Shown in pieces: positions 63,401-64,000 of a stretch of DNA of 64,000 nt (positions are counted from its first letter, which is position 1; every line of letters starts with the position of its first letter). The DNA is from Conus ventricosus. Its lineage: Eukaryota > Mollusca > Gastropoda > Neogastropoda > Conidae. The translations under genes and the position numbers were made by a program. The notes under the pieces are model-generated. The model searched no databases. It had not been told where the DNA came from and saw nothing but the letters and a program-made list of their open reading frames with translations. The stretch is from contig CM031621.1 in assembly GCA_018398815.1 (NCBI GenBank), positions 713,715 through 777,714 on the forward strand. Reading direction: 5' to 3'.

Positions 63401-63931
63401 TTATGTGGGTGACTGAAATTTTTTGTCCTTGAATCTCTGCATCCTTGTTTTATCTTATGTGGGTGAAATTTTTTGTCCTTGAATCTCTGCATCCTTGTTT
63501 TATCTTATGTGGGTGACTGAAATTTTTTGTCCTTGAATCTCTGCATCCTTGTTTTATCTTATGTGGGTGACTGAAATTTTTTGTCCTTGAATCTCTGCAT
63601 CCTTGTTTTATCTTATGTGGGTGACTGAATTTTTTGCGACAGGTACATTTACATTATGAGAGATCTAAACCAGATTCCTTTTTACTATCCCTCATACTAT
63701 GTCACATTCAAGTAGCACTCTCTCCTACCTTTCACTTCTTGACAAGAAAATAAATCACAACCTGGAAGACAATAAATCACAAAAGGAAATGGGAAAGAAA
63801 TAGATGAAGAAAAGAAAGGAAAACAGATGAAATAAACGATGAGTAACTTGCTCCCCCTTACCTCAAAAACTGCAGTTCAATAAATTTCCCAAATCTGGAG
63901 CTGTTGTCATTTCTGGTGGTGGCAGCATTGC
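19539..63931 (-). CDS. MYO19: Myosin-XIX (unconventional myosin), 18 exons, 5' end outside window
   Basis: The joined exons encode an actin-based motor from switch I through the relay helix, actin-binding region, converter, IQ neck and tail. Exons, 5' to 3': 63931-63862, 61629-61528, 55121-55019, 53834-53746, 50922-50841, 49444-49388, 43067-42887, 41773-41706, 39579-39458, 37920-37810, 35652-35467, 30478-30344, 29883-29705, 28436-28216, 25176-25052, 21654-21180, 20539-20071, 19757-19539. All have GT-AG borders, and phases agree at every junction except for two 1-nt problems (61.5 and 20.3 kb). Known of the family: MYO19 binds the outer mitochondrial membrane through a basic tail and moves mitochondria on actin. 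I assign class XIX from [41 protein letters not shown], a converter followed by an acidic insert, and a tail with [15 protein letters not shown]. About 1,000 residues are encoded here; the ATP-binding P-loop exons lie to the right. Class assignment is from memory of the family, not a search. Confidence 0.9.
19981..20035. repeat. CA microsatellite
   Basis: A (CA)n tract in the last MYO19 intron, about 35 bases past the preferred donor. Confidence 0.95.
20071..20539 (-). CDS. MYO19: MYO19 exon: seventh IQ remnant, linker and start of mitochondrial tail
   Basis: This begins [16 protein letters not shown], finishing a degenerate IQ7. A disordered linker follows ([39 protein letters not shown]). 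The frame then meets a stop, while the frame one base away continues from a C6 run (G6 on plus, 20309-20314) as [20 protein letters not shown], a basic stretch ([13 protein letters not shown]), and [20 protein letters not shown]. One extra C would join the two parts and make the exon 470 nt, giving exactly phase 0 into the next exon. The basic and helical part matches the start of the class XIX tail. The acceptor is tttgtttccag. The donor is probably gtgaat (gttaag six bases earlier also keeps phase). Confidence 0.82.
20540..20895. repeat. Minisatellite, 44-bp unit, 8 copies, starting at a MYO19 acceptor
   Basis: The unit is ggaaacaaaccattaagaca + ttccacatgactcattttaa + cact. On minus each unit contains tttgtttccag, the exact acceptor of the 20.5 kb exon, so each copy carries a decoy 3' splice site. 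Confidence 0.95.
21180..21654 (-). CDS. MYO19: MYO19 exon: neck with six IQ motifs
   Basis: This starts [22 protein letters not shown]-like units follow: [78 protein letters not shown] and [16 protein letters not shown], then AAVTLQR at the border. The core Trp recurs at 22, 23, 23, 23 and 23 residues. IQ motifs bind calmodulin or light chains and form the lever arm. Vertebrate MYO19 has three. All six lie in one exon with a 69-bp nucleotide period, which points to in-frame tandem duplication. The acceptor is gctgagcag and the donor gtcagt. Confidence 0.95.
21655..22495. other. Intron DNA with poly-C tracts
   Basis: Three copies of a 40-60-bp unit (ttcccatttcaatagtttac + cctcatagtcattgtcac) at about 22080-22255 are separated by C runs of up to about 30. 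The remainder is unique. Confidence 0.85.
22496..24875. repeat. Minisatellite, 82/101-bp unit, about 26 copies
   Basis: The unit runs from agaaaatgcctggaatgcag to gcgccgtcagtcag. About half the copies carry an extra 19 bp (ctcagccgttcagtcacag). In the left half long and short forms alternate in a roughly 180-bp higher-order pattern. It lies in a MYO19 intron. Confidence 0.97.
25052..25176 (-). CDS. MYO19: MYO19 exon: end of motor domain (SKLFLKEQQ)
   Basis: This reads [29 protein letters not shown], then [12 protein letters not shown]. The GxxKxFLKE motif is the myosin signature just before the IQ neck. The acceptor is tatccag and the donor gtgggg; two leading bases complete Gly, then 41 codons. 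It lies between the 22-bp array (right) and the 82/101-bp array (left). Confidence 0.93.
25177..25915. other. Intron DNA, no feature recognised
   Basis: Unique sequence between the 25.1 kb exon and the 22-bp array. Nothing else was recognised. Confidence 0.6.
25916..27890. repeat. Minisatellite, 22-bp unit, about 89 copies, with higher-order structure
   Basis: The unit is tatgagatgttcacctgtag + gc. Diagnostic variants (aagag, ctttagg, ctctagg, cgctagg, catgag) recur in blocks 242 bp (11 units) and 286 bp (13 units) apart. Confidence 0.98.
28216..28436 (-). CDS. MYO19: MYO19 exon: converter with acidic insert
   Basis: This opens [15 protein letters not shown], the converter FxxRY motif. It then carries a low-complexity acidic stretch ([16 protein letters not shown]), LLQQQLDF, and a basic Thr/Ser/Lys-rich end ([10 protein letters not shown]). 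A long insert at this position is also known in vertebrate MYO19, so it supports the class. The acceptor is ctgtccag and the donor gtgagc. Confidence 0.93.
28690..28785. repeat. Three tandem copies of a 25-bp unit
   Basis: The unit gatgacctctagagaaaact + gtttg is repeated three times. Confidence 0.95.
28790..29282. other. Intron DNA, no feature recognised
   Basis: Unique AT-rich sequence between the 28.3 kb exon and the 65-bp array. Confidence 0.6.
29289..29748 (-). repeat. 65-bp array: end of a MYO19 exon plus donor, 7 copies
   Basis: Each unit holds the last 47 coding bases of the 29.7 kb exon ([15 protein letters not shown]), the donor gtatgt and 12 more intronic bases. The copies, marked by the donor at 29311, 29376, 29441, 29506, 29571, 29636 and 29701, are almost identical. 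No stop occurs in any of the three frames. Confidence 0.97.
29705..29883 (-). CDS. MYO19: MYO19 exon: SH1/SH2 region and converter start
   Basis: This reads [24 protein letters not shown]..., then [23 protein letters not shown]. It holds the HYIRCLRPN strand and the SH helix LRACG leading to the converter. The acceptor is gtcctcag and the donor gtatgt. Its last 47 coding bases plus 18 intronic bases are repeated six more times downstream at 65-bp spacing; the copy used here is the only one attached to the full exon. Confidence 0.96.
30030..30165. repeat. Direct duplication of about 64 bp
   Basis: ccttcagagtttatcatgta to cttctttgaatttgaaca occurs twice in tandem in the intron. Confidence 0.9.
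30344..30478 (-). CDS. MYO19: MYO19 exon: lower 50K domain and loop 2
   Basis: This reads [32 protein letters not shown], then [13 protein letters not shown]. It contains the helix before loop 2 and the basic cluster of loop 2, which in myosins binds actin. The DxIPxxL wording fits class XIX. The acceptor is gctgacag and the donor gtcagt; 45 codons, phase 0. Confidence 0.95.
30640..32135. repeat. Minisatellite, 30-bp unit with 35-40-bp variants, about 47 copies
   Basis: The unit is tcagtcatcactgcttttct + gtttagtctg. In the right half the end is replaced by gccgcatgagtgcagtcag. The period is divisible by three in the left half, so repeated peptides stay open by chance. Confidence 0.97.
32136..33235. 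other. Intron DNA with CA-rich bits and a duplicated 75-bp segment
   Basis: At about 32985-33120 a segment beginning acaaatcgcctgcacgcact is repeated. No gene was recognised. Confidence 0.6.
33240..33440. repeat. CA microsatellite
   Basis: A long (CA)n tract with scattered CTCTCAAG interruptions, in an intron. Confidence 0.97.
33515..35225. repeat. Pyrimidine-rich minisatellite, 33/35-bp unit, about 50 copies
   Basis: The unit is tctatccctctctctttcct + ccatctcattcatac. The plus strand is nearly all pyrimidine, so on the sense (minus) strand of MYO19 it is a 1.7-kb purine tract inside an intron. Confidence 0.98.
35467..35652 (-). CDS. MYO19: MYO19 exon: actin-binding region ([11 protein letters not shown])
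   Basis: This starts [20 protein letters not shown] and later reads [22 protein letters not shown]. HYAGxVxY and the (E/P)KNKD start are conserved in myosins, and ECRLN-like wording at the start is typical of class XIX. The acceptor is ggtttgtgcag and the donor gtttgc; 62 codons, phase 0. The acceptor and the first 33 or so bases are repeated many times upstream (35653-36612). Confidence 0.96.
35653..36612 (-). repeat. 49/52-bp array: MYO19 acceptor plus start of exon, about 19 copies
   Basis: On minus each unit carries tgtgcag followed by GAGGTGTACCTGAACAGAAA, the beginning of the 35.5 kb exon. Copies nearest the exon are most exact; farther ones have the 3-bp shorter tgcaggtg form. Confidence 0.96.
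36613..37204. other. Intron DNA, no feature recognised
   Basis: Unique sequence; nothing was recognised on either strand. Confidence 0.6.
37205..37703. repeat. Minisatellite, 73-bp unit, about 6.5 copies
   Basis: The unit starts ctacagctatggaaaattga and ends agagtttggcactga. It has no exon similarity. Confidence 0.96.
37810..37920 (-). CDS. MYO19: MYO19 exon: motor (YAEECLQW ... LLNE)
   Basis: This reads [37 protein letters not shown]. It corresponds to EEYxxEGIxWxxIDYxDNxxCxDLI...SLLDE of other motors. The acceptor is gtggatgcag and the donor gtggga; phase 0 at both ends. Confidence 0.96.
37921..39200. other. Intron DNA, no feature recognised
   Basis: Unique sequence with short G and T runs. 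Nothing was recognised. Confidence 0.55.
39218..39432. repeat. CA microsatellite next to a MYO19 donor
   Basis: A (CA)n tract ending about 25 bases from the donor of the switch II exon. Confidence 0.97.
39458..39579 (-). CDS. MYO19: MYO19 exon: switch II and relay helix
   Basis: This reads [46 protein letters not shown] is switch II and [13 protein letters not shown] is the relay helix. The NxLQQHYxxH wording is typical of class XIX. The acceptor is gtgccag and the donor gtcagt. It has 40 codons after two leading bases. Confidence 0.97.
40045..40652. repeat. Minisatellite, 31-bp unit, about 20 copies
   Basis: The unit is catggaacgcatactacagg + aaatatgtcac, with acgcat/atgcat/acacat variants. 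Confidence 0.97.
40970..41662. repeat. Minisatellite, 34-bp unit, about 21 copies
   Basis: The unit is tgctatcctatggccatatg + tcatgttccttgag, with shorter copies lacking atat. It ends about 45 bases from the 41.7 kb exon. Confidence 0.97.
41706..41773 (-). CDS. MYO19: MYO19 exon: LFEWLV helix
   Basis: This reads [24 protein letters not shown], the myosin LFxWLVxxIN helix leading to the switch II strand. The acceptor is tttttcag and the donor gtgagt. Phase 2 at entry, phase 1 at exit. Confidence 0.95.
42004..42618. mobile_element. Non-autonomous TIR element (MITE-like) with 34-bp perfect TIRs
   Basis: Positions 42004-42037 and 42585-42618 are perfect 34-bp inverted repeats (ends ttttcctcagg...). 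The interior, about 550 bp, shows no recognisable transposase. No clear target duplication was seen at the outer borders. A separate 14-bp palindrome lies near the right end. It sits in the intron upstream of the 41.7 kb MYO19 exon. Confidence 0.7.
42542..42573. other. 14-bp perfect palindrome with 4-bp spacer
   Basis: ATAATTCTCTAACA (42542-42555) and TGTTAGAGAATTAT (42560-42573) flank gtca, just inside the right TIR of the 42.0-42.6 kb element. Confidence 0.85.
42887..43067 (-). CDS. MYO19: MYO19 exon: motor (LLGL ... [15 protein letters not shown])
   Basis: This reads [20 protein letters not shown], then [24 protein letters not shown]. It matches the myosin segment AAxLLGVD...L through the QAxxxRDALAKxLYSR helix. 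The acceptor is gtatcag, directly after a TG microsatellite; the donor is gtagtg. It ends with two bases of an Arg codon. An array of 36-bp units lies upstream in the intron (43555-44850). Confidence 0.94.
43075..43142. repeat. CA/TG microsatellite at a MYO19 acceptor
   Basis: On minus a (TG)n tract leads directly into the acceptor gcagtatcag of the 43.0 kb exon. Confidence 0.95.
43285..43415. repeat. Three tandem copies of an about 40-bp unit
   Basis: The unit is ttcatggaattcagaacaat + gtcaatcatcatattatcag. Confidence 0.93.
43555..44850. repeat. Minisatellite, 36-bp unit, about 36 copies
   Basis: The unit is ttgaacttgtgatggagtat + atcgctttcccatctg. The right third is enriched for gagaatatcac variants, so variant types are spatially sorted. 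Confidence 0.98.
45075..45205. repeat. GT microsatellite
   Basis: A (GT)n tract with CGACTGTG interruptions in an intron. Confidence 0.97.
45230..45551. repeat. G-rich minisatellite, about 120-bp unit (left part)
   Basis: The unit is ggtgggagagagggggaagt, gggattacaggcgaactgat, cgggaggcaaggccggcagc, agagatggtgaa, a run of 10-25 G, then ttgaggggggagggttgagg. It is cut by the hAT-like element. Confidence 0.96.
45552..47172 (-). mobile_element. hAT-like DNA transposon remnant inserted in a minisatellite
   Basis: The 1,621-bp element starts CAGGGTTC and ends GAACCCTG (8-bp TIR), flanked by the 5-bp duplication gggag (45547-45551, 47173-47177). It interrupts a unit of the G-rich minisatellite, which fits together when the element is removed. 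AAAGGAC-type motifs are clustered near both ends (about 45580-45640 and 47030-47160), as expected of subterminal transposase sites. TIRs beginning CAGGG and the encoded protein fit hAT-like transposons; a 5-bp duplication is shorter than the usual 8 bp. Confidence 0.7.
45820..46448 (-). pseudogene. hAT-associated BED-like zinc-finger protein, frameshifted and truncated
   Basis: A start at 46448 reads [20 protein letters not shown] and [10 protein letters not shown]. The frame then shifts near 46325, and the next frame continues [24 protein letters not shown], a Ser/Thr-rich stretch, [40 protein letters not shown] and ends at a stop at 45820. The CxxC ... H ... H arrangement with ADxxxxxDFF and the ALKVVxxHYS block are typical of N-terminal regions of hAT-related transposon proteins. 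The catalytic region is absent. Confidence 0.6.
47173..47740. repeat. G-rich minisatellite, about 120-bp unit (right part)
   Basis: Five further copies of the unit seen at 45230-45551. They differ mainly in the length of the G run. Confidence 0.96.
47765..47880. repeat. Three tandem copies of an about 39-bp unit
   Basis: The unit is tgtcttctaagtgcagatgt + gtaaatgtgtattcatta. Confidence 0.93.
48240..48510. repeat. Tandem duplication including the SINE head
   Basis: The segment acattcctctgtgtgacc to gggtaggc occurs twice about 108 bp apart, and its last 60 bases occur a third time, joined to the SINE. Each copy holds the small hairpin cccctaaatgtgagggg. Confidence 0.8.
48489..48720 (+). mobile_element. 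tRNA-derived SINE
   Basis: TGGTCGAATGGGTAGG (A-box-like) and CAGTTCAAACCACG (B-box-like) stand about 45 bases apart, followed by about 150 bp of unrelated tail. The region before it is a partial tandem duplication of the SINE head (48240-48488). Confidence 0.5.
48721..49100. other. Intron DNA, no feature recognised
   Basis: Unique sequence after the SINE; nothing was recognised. Confidence 0.55.
49120..49376. repeat. About 64-bp unit, 4 copies
   Basis: The unit is gtgaacccaattccctcatc, tccaagagaacaacagtccc, agttcatgcaagggtcggag. It begins about 12 bases inside the intron after the short 49.4 kb exon; no exon bases are included. Confidence 0.95.
49388..49444 (-). CDS. MYO19: MYO19 exon: short acidic loop
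   Basis: A 57-nt exon reading [19 protein letters not shown]. The acceptor is attgacag and the donor gtattg. It was placed by phase: the 1-nt overhang of the previous exon plus GC gives Ser, and the final G joins AT to give Asp at the next exon. It lengthens the surface loop before the next helix. It has no motif of its own, so confidence is a little lower. A roughly 64-bp tandem repeat starts about 12 bases inside the downstream intron. Confidence 0.8.
49445..50370. other. Intron DNA, no feature recognised
   Basis: Unique sequence with a short CA tract at 49460-49478. Confidence 0.55.
50375..50530. repeat. 18-bp unit, about 9 copies
   Basis: The unit is gtgaccatagtgttagca. Confidence 0.96.
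50841..50922 (-). CDS. MYO19: MYO19 exon: motor AILYLGN strand
   Basis: This reads [27 protein letters not shown], the myosin LAxxLHLGN motif followed by a variable loop containing ASED, as in class XIX. The acceptor is gtgtgcag and the donor gtgagt. It has 27 codons plus one base. Confidence 0.93.
51370..52030. repeat. Minisatellite, 47-bp unit, about 14 copies
   Basis: The unit is ctactcccagtctaatggca + gttcccatgaatttgtcctt + taaaaac. Confidence 0.97.
52265..52442. repeat. 44-bp unit, 4 copies
   Basis: The unit is tggtgctgatgtggaaaaca + tgtttaacagtgaaagattt + acag. Confidence 0.95.
52755..53275. repeat. Two adjoining arrays, about 67-bp (x3) and about 80-bp (x4)
   Basis: The first unit contains tttagggaacaatttcactt and ctactatgatggatcag. 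The second contains cagttcattaactgcttgtg and accgcccaaatgataagcag. They share the sequence gatgatc/gatgaacagttc at the border. Confidence 0.93.
53746..53834 (-). CDS. MYO19: MYO19 exon: motor helix before LGN strand
   Basis: This reads [30 protein letters not shown], the conserved helix pair (AMxxIG ... QxxIF) just before the AxLxLGN segment of myosin motors. The acceptor is cgttgcag and the donor gtcaga. Two leading bases complete Asp, then 29 codons end in phase 0. A short minisatellite lies in the upstream intron beside the acceptor (53850-53975). Confidence 0.92.
53850..53975. repeat. About 37-bp unit, 3 copies, near a MYO19 acceptor
   Basis: The unit alternates tgtcaatcattacaccctca and tgtcaatcattacatcaac; it lies 16 bases from the 53.8 kb exon. 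Confidence 0.92.
54525..55016 (-). repeat. About 62-bp array beside a MYO19 donor, about 8 copies
   Basis: On minus the units read ggcagcatgacggtgaagta, ggcatcacagata, aaagaaggaaaatggagaac, aatcag. The join aatcag-gggcagcatg resembles the exon end plus donor (aaccaag-gtgggcagcatg) of the 55.0 kb exon, so the array probably started at that donor and then decayed. Confidence 0.9.
55019..55121 (-). CDS. MYO19: MYO19 exon: motor, upper 50K domain
   Basis: This reads [17 protein letters not shown] ... [13 protein letters not shown] and lies between FYQ and the helix that precedes the LGN strand. It aligns in position with the class XIX segment ending in a LPNP-like motif. The acceptor is gatgacag and the donor gtgggc. 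It starts in phase 0 and leaves one base, G, which makes Asp with the next exon. Both edges are duplicated in flanking repeats, so border placement rests on phase as well as on consensus. Confidence 0.88.
55122..55348 (-). repeat. Duplicated acceptor region of the 55.0 kb MYO19 exon
   Basis: The acceptor gtgatgacag with the first 10-17 exon bases recurs at about 55175-55205 and 55305-55335. It is joined to the first copies of the aacaaacaacacgtctttc unit that expands to the right. Confidence 0.88.
55349..58200. repeat. Minisatellite, 25-bp unit, about 114 copies
   Basis: The unit is aacaaacaacacgtctttct + ccatg. Two main variable sites (acgtc/acatc and ctcc/cttc, plus atg/atc) shuffle along 2.85 kb. 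It is the largest array in the window. Confidence 0.98.
58201..59760 (+). other. Non-repetitive segment with TATA box and plus-strand donor
   Basis: TATATAAA lies at about 58964-58971, followed by purine-rich DNA, an open charged frame (59052-59276, containing [10 protein letters not shown] and [17 protein letters not shown]) and CCAGgtaagaag at about 59399. This could be an LTR or leader of a retroelement, or a 5' exon of an antisense transcript. No terminal repeats or known domain were found. Confidence 0.25.
59890..61527 (-). repeat. 94-bp array: end of a MYO19 exon plus donor
   Basis: Seventeen gttgacctg marks at 94-bp spacing (60019 to 61522, the last being the exon itself). On minus each unit has a pyrimidine tract (cctatctttcagtgtacag), 28 bases encoding ENIFHVFYQ, and gtcaac, so it looks like a complete small exon. 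The left edge (59890-60010) has decayed partial copies. Confidence 0.96.
61528..61629 (-). CDS. MYO19: MYO19 exon: motor ([10 protein letters not shown]), with 1-nt deletion
   Basis: This reads [28 protein letters not shown] and should continue NFHVFYQ at the donor gtcaac, as in other myosins. One C is missing in the last 20 bases (about 61540), so the frame slips to NFTSSIR. The same stretch is repeated 16 more times downstream at 94-bp spacing, and those copies keep the C. Either the assembly has an indel, the allele is broken, or splicing compensates. The acceptor is gtatcag. At 102 nt the exon is one short of the 103 nt needed to meet the next exon in phase. Confidence 0.88.
61916..62336 (+). 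mobile_element. LINE 3' fragment (RT C-terminal zinc-finger tail)
   Basis: An open frame (about 61916-62287) reads [33 protein letters not shown] and ends [20 protein letters not shown] before a stop. This basic segment plus CxxC...H...C finger is common at the C terminus of RTE/jockey-like LINE polyproteins in invertebrates. The sequence ends with GACTGAAGGATGCC and a short CTA repeat, as LINE/SINE 3' ends often do. The rest of the element is missing. It lies in a MYO19 intron, antisense to the gene. Confidence 0.7.
62337..62825. other. Intron DNA, no feature recognised
   Basis: Unique sequence to the right of the LINE tail. Confidence 0.55.
62830..63105. repeat. About 85-bp unit, 3.5 copies
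   Basis: The unit contains catccaactgcttagtaatg, acagtgtgggttcatacaga, taaactgcacattgcaggct. Confidence 0.94.
63250..63640. repeat. 54-bp unit, about 7 copies
   Basis: The unit is ttgaatctctgcatccttgt, tttatcttatgtgggtgact, gaaattttttgtcc. It lies in the intron after the switch I exon. Confidence 0.97.
63862..63931 (-). CDS. MYO19: MYO19 exon: switch I
   Basis: This encodes [20 protein letters not shown], the myosin switch I loop (NxNSSRFGK) that contacts the gamma-phosphate and Mg2+ of ATP. The acceptor is tctgtgcag and the donor gtaagg. The exon begins with the last two bases of a Gly codon (expected GN...) and ends with two bases of an Arg codon completed by the next exon. It is the most 5' exon seen; the upstream P-loop exons must lie past position 64000. 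Confidence 0.93.
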
Positions 63932-64000
63932 CTGCACAGAGGGAAAAGTGCGCTCAGTTCAATTTACACCTTTCACATTTCACACCAAGGAAAGATGGTG

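Overview
This is eukaryotic, almost certainly animal, genomic DNA. Coding sequence lies in short exons with GT-AG introns, and the mobile elements are a Penelope-like element, two LINE fragments, a solo LTR, a hAT-like DNA transposon and tRNA-derived SINEs. The mix suggests a marine invertebrate, perhaps a mollusc, but nothing here proves the phylum. Positions 1401-1500 are an assembly gap.

One host gene was recognised, on the minus strand: an orthologue of myosin-XIX (MYO19), the actin motor of the outer mitochondrial membrane. Eighteen exons run from switch I (63931) to a stop codon (19539); the P-loop exons lie beyond the right edge. All exons but two join in phase without adjustment. The two exceptions (61528-61629 and 20071-20539) each look one base off. 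The class rests on the motor sequence, the acidic insert in the converter, and a tail matching the mitochondrial-binding (MyMOMA) region. The neck is unusual: six IQ motifs plus a degenerate seventh, against three in vertebrate MYO19.

The introns and the left flank are saturated with minisatellites (units of about 18 to 120 bp, tracts up to 2.9 kb). The most striking pattern is that several arrays contain copies of the adjoining exon edge with its splice site: the donor side of the 61.5 kb exon (17 x 94 bp), both sides of the 55.0 kb exon, the acceptor side of the 35.5 kb exon (about 19 copies), the donor side of the 29.7 kb exon (7 x 65 bp), and the acceptor of the 20.5 kb exon (44 bp units). 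This gives many decoy splice sites. In one case a repeat-borne 28-nt cassette would exactly repair a frameshift.

Layout: 1-2870 minisatellites; 2905-5135 SINE-like piece, CpG-containing DNA and a LINE 3' end; 6363-9990 a head-to-head inverted Penelope-like dimer with a 12-bp target duplication and a nested 1,231-bp solo LTR; 10.0-12.7 kb no gene seen; 12.8-18.2 kb minisatellites; 19.5-63.9 kb MYO19, its introns carrying arrays plus a TIR element (42.0-42.6 kb), a hAT-like element inside a G-rich minisatellite (45.55-47.17 kb), a SINE (48.5 kb) and a LINE tail (61.9-62.3 kb).
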